Source: Biscogniauxia marginata (taxonomy: Eukaryota > Ascomycota > Sordariomycetes > Xylariales > Xylariaceae). Taken from it: a stretch of DNA of 64,000 nt. Position 1 is the stretch's first letter. Each line of letters begins with the position of its first letter. The notes below the pieces were generated by a model. That model ran no database searches. It was not told the DNA's origin and saw only the letters and a program-made list of their open reading frames with translations. The DNA is taken from positions 558,001-622,000 of the forward strand of contig MU404058.1 in assembly GCA_022695795.1 (NCBI GenBank). Direction: 5' to 3'. Made by a program: the position numbers and the translations under genes. Of this stretch, positions 47,815 through 60,152 are shown in pieces.

Positions 47815-48266
47815 TGTAACGAACCTCCTTATGTGTTTTTAGTTAATTAACTTCATAGGTGAGTACGTATTAGGTTTTCTTAGTTTAAAGGTAATAGTGG
47901 GTTAAGATTAGTTTAAGTGATTTATAATGTTATATTTGTTAAAAAGGTTTCAAGGTATTTTCATTATAGTATTAAAAAGTGACTATAGTTTTAGATTAAT
48001 AGCTAAGGAATGAATAACTAAATATATAGGAAATTTTAATCTACTTATACTTGTTTTTCTTTATACACATTTCCACTGTTTGGTATGTTGGATACCGATG
48101 GATATGAAATCCCTCCATATTTATCCCTGTTGGATATGATATCCCACTATATCCATGTCACGTGAGGTTACATCATGACCGGAACGGAACTAACCTGTTT
48201 ATTAATTCCTTGGTCCGTGCCACGACACCCTGGTATGGAATCCCTCTATTCCCATGGTTCGTAACA
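47815..48266 (-). repeat. 5' LTR of element J (452 bp)
   Basis: It has the same length as the 3' LTR. U3 keeps GGATATGAAATCCC and GGATATGATATCCC, related near-palindromes (about 48098-48143), and TCACGTGA at 48158-48165. It ends GGTTCGTAACA beside the duplication CCTAC. Confidence 0.94.
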
Positions 48267-48271
48267 CCTAC

Positions 48272-48390
48272 CCGAGGAAAACACTTAAAAACGACTTAAG
48301 CACCTAAAAAACCTAATAAATAAACTTGCGAATTTTCACCATTAAAACCCGGATCGACTAAGAAGGCTTAAAAGTTAAAGCTTTAACCTA
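48272..48390 (+). pseudogene. Element G chromodomain, 3' part
   Basis: The frame resumes after J with EENT, then RLKHLKN and a FHH-type end near 48340, followed by the end of pol. A chromodomain at the integrase C-terminus is the mark of chromoviruses and in characterised members targets insertion to heterochromatin. Confidence 0.7.
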
Positions 48391-48918
48391 AAAAAGATAA
48401 GTCGAAAAAAGGAACGACCTCGGAAGTAACTTTAGCTTGCTCGGCTAAAGATTATTATTTAATTTAAAAACGTTTCTACTTCTCTTTTAAACGCTTTTAT
48501 TTTTCTAACTCTACTTTTTCGAGATTTTTTATAAATAAAAAAAACCACGTTTTAATATTTTTAAATCCCTTTTTTATAAATACTTTTTTTATTTGCGAAG
48601 ATAAGTAAAACGACTAACAAGGGCTTAAAGCTCCTTTTCCGCTTTACGACGCTTATTAATAATATAATTCCTCTCGCGGCCGAGATCCGCTAAATTAAAC
48701 ATTTCGATACCGGAACCGTCGTAATAATTATAAGCTTTAACCGCATAATAAGAACATGTTTTAAATTAAGGCACTATAAAGTAACGAAGATCTATTTTAA
48801 AATAATAAAAACAAGGAAATACCTTATAATTATATAAACGAATATAAGTAGTAATAAAATCACGGGATTTATATTGAGTCTTTAAAGGTTTCGAAATAGA
48901 TTTAAATATATCGAACAT
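48390..48918 (-). pseudogene. Antisense Cys-rich accessory frame of element G
   Basis: ATG at 48918 is 77 bp from the 3' LTR. Readable pieces are MFDIFKSISKP, then VFPCFYYFK (the Met of the second start is lost), TCSYYAVKAYNYYDGSGIE (Cys cluster with Cys-to-Tyr changes, near 48720-48700) and NLADLGRER. At the C-terminus comes SEVVPFFDLSFLG (near 48430-48390). The PFF block matches A, E, F, J and K. Confidence 0.6.
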
Positions 48919-48994
48919 TATAACGATAATAAAAAAAGGAACTTATTAAAAAGAAAAATCTTTAAAGACAAAGAATTTAAAAGGGGAGAAATAA

Positions 48995-49433
48995 TGTTAT
49001 AAACTAACTATGTTAAAAGGGTTTTTAATAAGGGTAGTTAAACACGGACTAAAACTAAACAAATTAATGGTCCCCTCTTTTATAATGTGATGTAACATCA
49101 CGTGACTTAATTAAAGGTATTTATTTAATTAAGTTTAATTCTTTTAATATTCAACATACTAAATAGAAAAAACGTATATAAAGGAGAATAAGTATAAAAA
49201 AGTTGGAATTTCCTTTGTATTTAGTCATTCTTTCTAGCTTTTTAGCTATTAATTTAAAACTATAATCACTTTTTAATACTATAATAAGAGTATATTAAAA
49301 TCTCTTTAACGAATAAAACATTATAAATCATTTAAATTAATCTTAATTCATTATTACTTTTAAATCAAGAAAACCTAGTACGTACTCATCTGTAAAGTCA
49401 GTTAACTAGAAATACACAGGGAGGTTTGTCACA
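48995..49433 (+). repeat. 3' LTR of element G (439 bp)
   Basis: It has the same U3 type as the 5' LTR but a single 32-bp unit. Perfect TCACGTGA at 49098-49105, whereas the 5' copy has the RIPped TCACGTAA. It ends GGTTTGTCACA beside TTATT. Confidence 0.92.
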
Positions 49434-52229
49434 TTATTCGAAAATAATTTAAAACCTTAAAAAATTTCAAATTAACAAAAAAACAGACTTAAGCTATAAA
49501 AAGGCCCTCGAAAAAGAATTAAAGTTTTAATATATAAGGTTTTATATAAAGAATAAACCTTTTACTCCTTACTACTTAAAAAGTAGTTAAAAAATTATTT
49601 AAATAACGATTATTAAAAACACGCTCTTATAAAAGCCTAAGAATAAAAAGATATTTAGGTCGTAGCGACCTAAAAAAACCTAAAAGAGAGGGGACGTAGA
49701 AAACCAAAAAACGGTAAAGACTCTCGCTAGTAAAACAGCGAGAAGTTATAAATAATAAGTTTTTATACGAAGTCTAGTTAAAACTCGATAATACCATTAT
49801 AATTAAAGTTAAGTATAATAAAAGGGAGTATAAAGCCTTTATAAACTTAAGAATAAATAAAAATTATATTTTAATTAAAATAACTTAAAAGGACAATATA
49901 TTATAAATATATAAATAAAGTTTATATTAATTACGAAACTTTAAAAATATATATATTTAATTATAAGAATAATAAAGTATTAAGAGAAATAATCCCTTTT
50001 TTAGTGACTATTTAAAAACATCTTAAGTAAGTCATTTTTGATATTATATATATATTAAGTCACGATATAATCCTAAAAATGAATTAGCTTAAAAGAAGTA
50101 ATTTATAAATAAATTTCGAGATAAACACGTTTCATTAAAATTAAGATTAAAAGGAGTTAATTATTACGGGTTATAAAATAAGTATTATAAATAATACTAA
50201 AAAAACGGATATAAAAACGAAATATATTATTTATATAATTCGAGTAATTAAGCTTAAAGATTTAACGAAAAAAGTACTACGCGAGTACTTCCGTTTTTAT
50301 AAATTATTTAAAAATAGAATAAAAAAAATTATTAAAATATAATTAATGAGATTACTAAATCCACTTTAAAGAAAAAAAGCAATTAAAACTATTTTTAATA
50401 TATCTTATAAATTAAGAAAAACAAAAAGCATTATAAAAAAGAATTTAAAAGGATCTTAATAAAGGATATATTTAAAAATCGGAGTTCTTATTAAGATACT
50501 TAGTAATTATGGTATTAAAGGTTAATAAAAACGGAAAATAACATATTAATAAAGAAAGAAATCTAATGTAATAACAAGTAATTAATTATTAATACTTTAA
50601 TAAGATAATAATAAAAAACGGATACTTATTACTATTAATAAAACTCATGAAAAGGCAAATTAGTAAAGCTTAAATCTTTATAACATTAAACCTTCGCAAT
50701 GGTTATTATATAATTAAAATAGCTAAAAGACATAAATAATATATCGCTTTCCGAACGGTATATAGACATTATAAATATAAAGTTATATCATTTAGATTTA
50801 TTAACGTACCCGCTACATTTTAATATATAATTATAATAGTTTTTCGTAAGTTTTTAAATAAATTTATATTTATTTATTTAAACGATATATTAATTTACTT
50901 AAAAAGCGAGAAGGAATATAAAAAACATATAAAATAAGTATTAAAAGCCTTAAAAAGATAAACTTATTTATTTATTTAATTAAAAATAAATAGCATATTA
51001 AAAAATTAAATTATTTAAGGTTTATAATAAGTTTAAAAAAATCCGTATTTAAAAAGGAAAAATAATAATAGTTAAGAATTAACTAGAACTTAAAAGTGTT
51101 ATAAATGTACGCACATTTCTTGGTTTTATTAATTACGTTAAATAACTTATTTAAGATTTTAAGCGAATTATTAAACTATTAACGGAACTAATTACCTTAA
51201 CAAAAACAAGAAAAGCTTTCCATTTTATCGAAAAAGCTAAATAAGCTTTTTAGTAATTAAAAAAAGTAATAACTAACGAGGTTATATATAAACTTCTAAA
51301 CGAAAATAAGAAGAAACGACTAAGAATAAACGCCTTAAATTTCGTTATCGGAGTAGTTTTAAAGTAATTAAAAGATAATAAAAAATGGTACTTAGTCGCG
51401 TATTTATTTAAAGCACTATATAGTGTTAAACTAAATTATTAGATTTATAATAAATAATTATTAATAGTTATTAAAGCATTAAAAAAATAAGAACTATGGC
51501 TTAACAGAACTAAAAAACCTATTAATATTTATTTAAATTATAAGAACTTTATACGATTTATAATAACATAAATGTTAAATGATTTTCTTGTCCAATTTTA
51601 ATTTTAAAATTTATTATATTAAAGAAAAGGAAAATATTTAAATAAATCTTCTTAGTAGAAAAGGAAATTATAAGTTAAAAATTAATAAAAGAGATGTTTA
51701 AATATTTAAATAACAAAATGACAAATTAGTTATATTAGCTTATATACGAATTAACATAAAAAACTAGAAATAACGTTTTAAAGAAAATTATAATTTAAAA
51801 GAAAAGTAATTATAGTTTTAATAAGGATTTAATAATGAACTTCTTTCGTATAAGAGAAGGGTTTACGTATTAAAACAAGTATAAAACGAATTTATTAAGG
51901 AATTTTATAAACACCCCTTACATGGTTATTAAGGAATTTTCAAAACGTTAAAACGACTTTAAAAAGAATTCGACTTTTTAAGGATGCGATAAACAATTAA
52001 AAGAATTATAAATAATTATAACGTTTATAATAAGGTTAAAACATCACGATATAAACCATATAAATTATTATAATTAACTTAAATACTTAATAAAACGTGG
52101 TATATAATTACACGGGATTTCATAGTAAAACTCTTTAAGTTAAAAAATCTTACCATAAAAATACCTTATAATAACATATAAGTAATCGTTAATAAACTCA
52201 CGAAATATATTTACTTTTTACTATTTAAC
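49434..52229 (+). pseudogene. Element F pol, 5' part (protease to integrase)
   Basis: It continues F after element G. Protease at 49836-50090 with a MILGINWL-like end, RT at 50500-50920 with YLNDILIYL (50875-50900), RNase H at 51320-51560, and integrase from about 51860 with HPLHGY and CNVYNKVKT-like residues. K interrupts it at 52229 inside the integrase core. The frame is broken throughout by TAA codons. Confidence 0.74.
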
Positions 52230-52653
52230 TGTGACGAACCTCCCTGTGTGTTCTTAGTCAACTAACTTCACAGGTGAGTACGTACTGAGTTTTCTTGATT
52301 TAAAGGTAATAATGGGTTGAGATTAGTTTAATTGATTTCTTGTTATGTTCGTTAAAGAGGTTTCAAGGTACTCTCACTATAATATTAAAAAGTGACTATA
52401 GTTTTAGATTGATAGCTAAAGAACTAGAAAGAATAACTAGATACAAAAGGAGATTCCAATTTATTTATATAAATGTCTCTTAAGACTATTATTTAGTGCA
52501 TTTCCTAGTTTTCCGTATTATTTATTAATCCTAATAAATAATGTATGGATTTTTTCTTAATTATTTTTTTATAGTAATAAATAATTAAAATAAAGGTTAC
52601 GTGATTAACACGTAATAACGTTTAAAAATAAAACTACTTCTTAATTCGTAATA
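52230..52653 (-). repeat. 3' LTR of element K (424 bp)
   Basis: It begins (plus strand) TGTGACGAACC and ends ATTCGTAATA. TTACGTGA lies at 52597-52604, followed at once by a second related word, ACACGTAA. The unmutated complement TTGATAGCT of the proposed transcript start occurs at about 52418-52426. Confidence 0.93.
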
Positions 52654-52736
52654 TTATTTCTCGTTTTTATTGTTTTTATCTTAAAAACTAATTTTACCTC
52701 TTTTTTTATTATTATATTTAATTGTGGTGTTTAAAA

Positions 52737-53325
52737 GAATTCCTTTTTACTAGTAAAAAAGAAATCGTTTATAGATTACCGAAGAGATAATATTATAACT
52801 ATTTCCTTATTTGGGTTTAAAGTTATGCCTTACGATCGTTATACCGAAAAGGGACTAATGTATAGAATGGTAAAGAGCTGTTTTCGATGTGGGGAATGTC
52901 TAGAGATTAATAATCGCAATTGCGGAGGTAACGGAACATCTCTCCTATTTATACAAAACATTTCGCGTGAGAAAAAACGTTTAAATAAGGAAGAACTAGT
53001 AGCGAAGGGGCTTTTATTAAAGCTTTAATAAAGACATTAAAACGAGTTAAAGCGTTAATAAAAGGAAATGCGAACGGCTATTTCTCGTTTAATTCGTTTA
53101 TAGAAATAATAAAACTTTTTTAAAAAGTGTGAAGTAAAAATAGTTCGTTGTGATTATTAAAGTTTAGAAAAGTTAAAAAAATAAAAGCGTGTTATAACTA
53201 AATAGTAGCGTTTCTTTAAAGAGTAGTAAAACACGGAGGAATCGCTGCGTTAATTTGCATCCAGGTAAGGCGTGCTTGTTTTAAAGGTCTTCCCCTTTTT
53301 CGATTGGTTTTAATTAGGTTATAAC
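52737..53325 (+). pseudogene. Antisense Cys-rich accessory frame of element K
   Basis: This copy has a 67-codon uninterrupted stretch (52825-53028) beginning at the internal Met: MPYDRYTEKG, then SCFRCGECLEINNRNCGGNG (C-x2-C-x2-C and a later Cys) and ISREKKRLNKEELVAKG. Upstream, VFKRIPFY from 52737 corresponds to the N-terminal extension of J but is one frame off. Downstream, NTEESLR (near 53235) and VFPFFDW (near 53300) match J. It is antisense to the end of pol. This is the longest surviving open piece of the family in the window. Its function is not known to me. Confidence 0.62.
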
Positions 53326-53339
53326 CTGGGTTTTTAAAT

Positions 53340-56300
53340 CCCCCTAAACGATTTGGGTTTTAGCGGTGAAAGTTCTTAAGTTTATTCGTTAAATTTTTTA
53401 AGTGTTTAAGTGGTTTTTAAGTGTTTTCCTCGGGTAGGTAACCTTCTTATTTAACAAAATATTATAACTAACTTTTAACTTATTTTAAATTTAGTATCTT
53501 TTTTACTTCGTACTTATTAGGGTTTTCTTTAAATTTTAGTTGGTTTTTTAGCATGGCGTTATTTAATGCTGGTTTTAAGAGTAAAATATAAAATACAAGA
53601 TATATTTTAAATTTTTTTAATAATATTAACTTATAATTAACTTTCAAAATAATTTTTTTAATCTTATATGGTTTTAATTTCTTAAATTTAAGTTTTTCGT
53701 TAAGTCGCTTTATTTTAATTTAAGGTGTTTTTAATATTGCGCTTTGTCGTTAACGGAACAAGTAAATTATATCTCCTTTTTTAAGAATTAGTTCTTTAAT
53801 TCTTTTTTTATTATAGTACTTTGTTATTTTATCTTAAATAAACTATAATTCTTTTTATAGCCGTTATTGTACTGCTTAAATCTTTTTAAATAATACTTTT
53901 ATTCTCGAGGCCTTTGTTTCGATTTTTGGTGCTTTTATGAGTTTAATTGGTTATTTTTGGATTTCCGCTTTTTGCTTGTACACTGCCTCGTATAGTGACA
54001 TCTTTATATCTTCGTTAATCGAAGTGTTATATATTATTTAAGCTATTAGTAGTAGCTTTATCTAGTTATTCATTTCTCAATTAATATAGCTTCGTAAATA
54101 TTATTTCATTATTTAGTTTAGTCTTTTTATTTACTTGTTTATTTGGGGGTAATACGTTATAAACAACTTTTATTTAATTTTTATTCGTTTTATTAAACTA
54201 ATCTAGAATTTTAATATAAATAACTTATCTCTATTTAAAACAACGCGTTTTAATAGCCCATGTTTGTTAACGTACTCTCTTAAAAAGCTAAAAACTAACT
54301 ATTTTGCTGTATTTAATTCGTTAAATAATAAGAAGTAGGCGTATTTCGTGAGTCTATTAACAATTACCTATATGTTGTTATAAGGTACTCTTATGGTAAG
54401 ATCTTTTAACTCTAGGAGTTTCATTATAAAATCCCATGTAATTATATATTATGCTTTATTAAGTATTTAGGTTAGTTATAGTAATTTATATAGTTTATAT
54501 CGTGATATTTTAGCTTTATTATAAATATTATAATTCCTTATAATTCTTTTAACTGTTTATCGTATTCCTAGAAAGTCGAATTCTTTTTAAAGTCGTTTTA
54601 TTGTTTTAAAAATCCTTTAATGGCCGTATAAAGGATATTCGTGAAATTCTTTAACGAATTTGTTCTATATTCGTTTTAATATATATACCTTTTCTTTATA
54701 CGAAAGAAGTTCGTTACTGGGTCTTTATTAAGATTATAATTGTTTTTCCTTTTAATTATAATTTTCCTTGAATTATTATTTTTAGTTTTTTATGTTAATT
54801 CGCATGTAAACTAATATAATTAATTTGTTATTTTGTTTTTTAAACATTTAGATATTTCTTTTATTGATTTTTGATTTATAATCTCCTTTTTTGCTAAGAA
54901 GATCTGCTTAGATGTTTTCTTTTTCCTTGATATGCTAGATTTTGAAATTAAATTTGGACAGGAAAATCATTTAACGCTCGTGTTTCTAGTTAAGCGTTTG
55001 TGTTGTTATGAATCGTGTAAGGTTCTTGTGGTTTAAATAGATGTTAATAAGTTCCTTGGTTTTGTTAAGTTATGGTTCTTATTTCTTTAGTGCTTTAATA
55101 ACTGCTAGTAGTTCTTTATTATAAATTTAATAATTCAATTTAACATTATATAGTGCTTTGGATAAGTACGTGACTAGGTATTATTTTTTATTGTTTTTTA
55201 ATTACTTTAGGATTGCTTTAATGGCGAAATCTAAAGCGTTTGTCTTTAGTCGTTTCTTTTTATTTTCGTTTAGAAGTTTATATATAACTTTATTGGTTAT
55301 AATTTCTTTTAGCTGCCGAAAAGCCTGTTTAGCTTTTTTAATAAAATGGAAAGCCTTTTTTATTTTTATTAAGGTAGTTAATTCCGTTAATGGTTTAGCG
55401 ATATACCCGAAATCTTTAATGAGTTATTTAATATAGTTAATAAAACCAAGAAATGCGCGTACGTTTATAACGCTTTTGGGTTTTAATTAATTCTTAATTA
55501 TTGTTATTTTTCTTTTTTAAATACGGATTTCTCTTAGACTTATTATAAACCCTAAATAGTTTAGTTTTTTAATATGCTATTTACTTTTAGTCGGATAAAC
55601 AAGTAGGTTCGCTTTTTCCAGGGTTTTTAACACTTGTTTTATATGTTTTTTATGTTTCTTCTCGTTTTTTAAGTAAATTAGAATATTGTCTAGATAAACG
55701 AATATAAATTTGTCTAGAAACTTGCGAAGAACTATTATAATTATGTGTTAAAATGTAGCGGGTGTGTTAATAAGTCTAAATAGCATAACTTTATACTTAT
55801 AATATTTATATATTATTTAAAAAGCTGTATATTATTTATGTTTTTTAGCTATTTTGATTATATAGTATTTATCGCGAAGGTTTAGTGCTATAAAGATTTA
55901 AGCCTTATTAATTTGTTTTTTTATGAGTTTTATTAGTAGTAATAAGTATCCGTTTTTCTTGGTTATTTCATTGAGGTGCCGGTAGTTAATTACTCGTCGC
56001 CACACTAGATTTCCTTTTTTATCGATATGTTACTTCCCGTTTTTATCGACTTTAAGTACCATTATTGCTGGGTATCTTAACGAGGATTTTAATTCTCGAA
56101 TATATTCTTTGTTAAGATTCTCCTAAATTCCTTTTTATAGTGCTTTTTATTTTTCTTAATTTATAAAATATATTAAGAATAATTTTAATTGTTTTTCTTT
56201 TTTAAAATAGATTTAATGATCTTATTAGTTATATTTTGGTAATTCTTTTTTTGTTTTATTTTTAAATAATTTATAGAAACGAAGGTATTTGCGCGGTATT

Positions 56301-57150
56301 CTCTTTGTTGGATTTTTAGGCTTAGTTACTTGAATTATATAAGTAATATGTTTCGTTTTTATATTCGTTTCTTTAAAGTTACTTGCGGTACTCATTTTGT
56401 AACTTGTAATGGTTAACTCCTCTTGTTTTTAATCTTAATAAAGCGTGTTTATCTTGAAATTTATTTATGAATTGCTTTTTTTAAGCTAATTCATTCTTAA
56501 GATCATATTATGATTTAATATATATGTAATATTAAGGATAACTTGTTTAAAATATCCTTAAATAGTTATCGAGAAAGGAATTATTTTTCTTAGCACTTTA
56601 TTATTCTTATAACTAGATATGTTTCCTTTAAAGTTTTATAGCTTATATGGATTTTATTTATATATTTATAGTATTTTATCTTTTTAAGCCATCTTTATTA
56701 AGATATAACTTTTATTTACTTTTAAATCTATTAAAGCTTTATACTTCCTTCTATTATACTTAACTTTAGTTATAATAGTGTTATTAAGTCTCGATTAGAC
56801 TTTATATAAAGACTTGTTATTTATGGCTTCTCGCTGCCTTACTAGTGAAAGCCTTTGCCGTTTTTTGGTTTTTCACGTTCCTTCTCTTTTGGTTTTCTTT
56901 TAATTATTATAACCCGGATGTCCTTTCATTCTTAGGCTTTCATAGGAACGTGTTTCTAGTAATCATTACTTAGATAGTCTCTTTAATTACCCTTCACGTA
57001 ATAGGGGGTAAAAGGTTTATTCTTTATATAAAACCTTACATATTAAAACTTCAATTTTTTTTCGAGGGCCCTTTTATAACTCAAGTTTATTCTATTAACT
57101 CGGAATTTCTTAAAATTCTAAATTATTCTTAAATAAAATAAATAATTATT
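53340..57150 (-). pseudogene. Element K pol, RIP-inactivated
   Basis: Chromodomain at 53340-53480, integrase at 53900-54680, RNase H at 55020-55290. RT is at 55660-56070, where the LDD site reads YLDNIL at 55680-55700. Protease is at 56460-56740, its ILGxxWL part near 56460-56500. An open 92-codon frame on the other strand (55158-55436) is a by-product of this region. Stops throughout. Confidence 0.83.
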
Positions 57151-57199
57151 AAGTTTATTTGTGAAGGGTATTTCGATATCTCCTTTTAGGTTTATATTG

Positions 57200-59125
57200 A
57201 TTTTTAAAAGCTTTTCTCTTTTTTTAAGGTATACTTTAATAATTCGTTTATAACCCTGTTTAGTCGCACGTGTTTTTACTTATTGCTTTGTTAAGTATTT
57301 TTTTATAAAGCTAAATAGATTAATGTCGTATTTAGTTCGTTCTTCGAGCTATTATAGAAAATATAGTCCCTTTTATAATTCTTATAATTTTTCCTTAATC
57401 TCGTCTTCTTCGAAACCTGCTTTAAGTAGGTCGTGTACGTCACATGGTATTAAGGTGTAATATATACAACTTTTAGCTATTATTTCGTAGCTTTTTTCGG
57501 AATTTAGGTGAAAATAACATGCTTTAAGGTAATGTGGCTATCGTGGGACGTTATCGCAAATACATTCATTTTCTTCCATATTATTATTCTTTAGTTCTTG
57601 AAAATAGTAATCGGCTTTATTTTTAAAGCTTTTATATATTTAATAAGCGTCGTTAATATAAAAGTTTTAATATAACAATGTATATTCCTTTAAGCTCTAA
57701 TAAGTATTATAGTTATTATTTATGTAAAACCTCTAGTTTAAGTTATTATATTGGCTTTTTCCTTAGTGAGTTTCGCATTTATCATTTTTATAGTGGCTTT
57801 AATGTAAATCACTATGGTTTAACTTAATTCTTAAGTCGTATTCTAGCTTATAATTATTATATTTATATAGTAATTCGCCTTTATTATATCCTTATTTAGC
57901 TTGTTTTAATGTGAGATATCCTAGATACGAGTGGTTATTCTCTAAATAATCTTTGCGGTTAACTTAATAAAATTTATAAACTTCTTTTATAAGGGCTTTC
58001 TTAATCTTTTTTACTTTAATAATATTAATAATAAATACTTAATTTATTTTTTTGTTATTTTCGAATTAAACTCTTGCCTCGGCGACTCTTTTCTCGGGTT
58101 AAGGAATCCCTCTTGTTTTTAGTTTTTGTTTCTTAGGATTTCGGTATTCGTTCTTATAATGTCCTTTTTTTTTGTAATTAAAACACTTAATAATTAATTT
58201 ATCTCGTTTCTTTCGTTCTTTTTAAATAACGTTAATTTTAATGGGGTTTAACTTAGTTTTAGTGCCTTTCCTAGTTCCGGCGCCGCTTTTGTGATTTCCT
58301 TTTTTCAGCTAATCGCCATTTTTTCGTTATACCGTTTTTTTCTTTTTAAGGTACCGTTTAAAATTCTCGTTATCGATAATTATTATTATTATAACGTAGT
58401 TATTAAACTTTCCTAGGTTCTTTTCTTTATATAGGTTTATCTTATATAACTTATTTTTTATATGGTTTTTTAATCCTTAATAAAATAAGTAATATAAGCT
58501 TTTAATAAGTAATTATAATTAGCTTGCGAGTTTCTTAAACTTAACGGCGTAATTTAAAGTTTTTTTGTTTTGTCGTAGTTTATAAAGTCGAGCTTCGGCT
58601 TATTATTTAAGGATTAAATTACTAAATATAGATTTAAGTTGTTTTTCAAATTCCTTATAATTTTTGAAGACTTTTTTCGTGTTTTTTTAGGCGTTTAATC
58701 CGTTTTTTAGATAATCCTTTAACACTGGTTAAAACCAGGCTAAGGCGGTTCTAGCGAGGAGCTAAAATACTATGAAAACCTTTTGTTCTTTAGTAGTAAT
58801 CGTTTTATAATAAAACCGTAAATAGGTTCTAGCTTAAATTAAAAATCTTTTTAAATCGCTTGACTTATTATATTTATTAAGTGTAATTAGTTTAAAACCC
58901 TTTACGTCGGAGGTTGTTATATTGTTTTCGTCGTTTAAGTTATTAAGGTCGTTATCGTTTAAGGGTAATTACTTATCTCTAGGAAGTAAGGGTTGTTTTG
59001 CCTATTTATTTTTTTTTAAGTGTTTTTTCCTTCTCCTTCTTTTTTTCCTTAGATGATTCTTTTTGTTAAGCTTTCGAGATGTTCTCTTGTGACTCTTTTT
59101 TAGTTATAACCGTAATAAATTTTTA
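57200..59125 (-). pseudogene. Element K gag, RIP-inactivated
   Basis: The capsid is at 58710-58850 (LLARTALAWF-like on the minus strand, then TYLRF near 58827). The knuckle is at 58140-58205 (KCFNYKKKGHYKNEYRNPK), in which the His is retained but two Cys are Tyr. The HKSSK-type patch is near 57600-57660. Acidic and basic runs lie near the N-terminus (59030-59060). Confidence 0.76.
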
Positions 59126-59312
59126 TGTTAGTTCTTTTAAACCTTTTTATTATACCGTAAAAAAACCTGAAGTTTTCGTTTAAAAGTTTATTAATTGTTG
59201 TTCTTTTATTTGTTTTTTTTCTTGTTACCCTTTGGTCTTAGGGGGTATACTTGTCCTAGAATTGTTTAATTAAAAGTCCCTCCTCTTGAATTAATGTTAA
59301 ACATTAATTAAG

Positions 59313-59324
59313 GAGCTATTAAAA
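59313..59324 (-). promoter_or_regulatory. Putative self-priming site of element K
   Basis: AGCTATTAA (59314-59322, plus strand), two bases from the LTR, is complementary to TTAATAGCT in the 5' LTR (59504-59512). Confidence 0.5.
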
Positions 59325-59748
59325 TGTGACGAACTTCTTTATATGTTTCTAATTAACTAACTTCATAAGTAAGTACGTATTAGGTTTTTTTGATTTGAAG
59401 GTAATAGTAGGTTGAGATTAGTTTAATTAATTTCTTGTTATATTCGTTAGAGAGGTTTTAAGGTACTCTCATTATAATATTAAAGAGTAACTATAGTCTT
59501 AGATTAATAGCTAAAAAACTAGAAAGAATGACTAAATATAAAAGGAGATTCCGATTTATTTATATAAATGTCCCTTAAGACTATTATCCAGCGCACCTCT
59601 TAGTTCTCCGTATTATTTGTTAATCCCAACAAATAATGTGTGGGTCTTTTCTTAATTATCTCTTCATGTTAATAAATAATTGAGATAAAGGTCACGTGAC
59701 TAACACGTGACAACATCTAAAAACAAAACTACCTTTTGATTCGTAATA
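59325..59748 (-). repeat. 5' LTR of element K (424 bp)
   Basis: Equal in length to the 3' LTR. U3 has TCACGTGA (59692-59699) and a second CACGTG (59704-59709), which in the 3' copy are TTACGTGA and CACGTA. All these changes are RIP-type. Confidence 0.93.
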
Positions 59749-59940
59749 TTAACAAGTTAAGTATAATAGAATAATTAGTTTTTAGTTTCTTAAGAAAGTA
59801 CGTTAATAAATATAGATTATTAAAACACATTATTTTAAATAGAAATAAGTTATTTATATTAAAATTTTGGATTAATTTAATAAAATAAATAAAAGTTAAA
59901 TAAAAGTTATTTATAACGTATTATCCCTAAATAAACGAAT

Positions 59941-60052
59941 AAATAATAAAACTAAACTAAATAATAAAACTAAACTAAATAATAAAACTAAACTAAATAA
60001 TAAAACTAAACTAAATAATAAAACTAAACTAAATAATAAAACTAAACTAAAT
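59941..60052. repeat. 18-bp tandem repeat running into an assembly gap
   Basis: The unit AAATAATAAAACTAAACT is repeated about 6.2 times with no visible divergence, up to the first N. The homologous place in B and G has one unit. The true length is unknown. Confidence 0.92.
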
Positions 60053-60152
60053 NNNNNNNNNNNNNNNNNNNNNNNNNNNNNNNNNNNNNNNNNNNNNNNN
60101 NNNNNNNNNNNNNNNNNNNNNNNNNNNNNNNNNNNNNNNNNNNNNNNNNNNN
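60053..60152. other. Assembly gap, 100 N
   Basis: Exactly 100 unknown bases, the usual placeholder for a gap of undetermined size. It probably arises from unresolved copies of the flanking repeat. Confidence 0.97.

Larger units (their letters stand above)
40661..48266 (-). mobile_element. Element J: complete, youngest-looking chromovirus (7,606 bp)
   Basis: Two LTRs of 452 bp (40661-41112 and 47815-48266) with the exact duplication CCTAC (40656-40660, 48267-48271). It reads on the minus strand and sits inside the chromodomain coding region of G. Many CpA and TpG remain, and gag still shows a clean capsid stretch, so RIP has acted less here than elsewhere. Stops in every frame still make it inactive. 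Confidence 0.95.
33967..49433 (+). mobile_element. Element G: chromovirus carrying H and J
   Basis: The duplication TTATT is exact (33962-33966, 49434-49438). LTRs are 33967-34469 and 48995-49433. Removing solo LTR H and element J leaves about 7.4 kb. It inserted into the gag-protease interval of F. The polypurine tract AAAAGGGGAGAAATAA lies at 48979-48994. Internal deletions in RT/RNase H and integrase make it the shortest of the copies with a full target duplication. Confidence 0.93.
52230..59748 (-). mobile_element. Element K: complete chromovirus (7,519 bp)
   Basis: Two LTRs of 424 bp (52230-52653, 59325-59748) with the exact duplication TTAAC (52225-52229, 59749-59753). It reads on the minus strand, inside the integrase region of F. 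U3 differs from every other family here. RIP is moderate. The tract after the left LTR, TTATTTCTCGTTTTT, is the complement of the polypurine tract. Confidence 0.95.

Noticed and set aside
55158..55436. Open 92-codon frame on the plus strand
   Set aside because: It is antisense to RNase H/RT of element K, and no equivalent protein is conserved at this place in the other copies.
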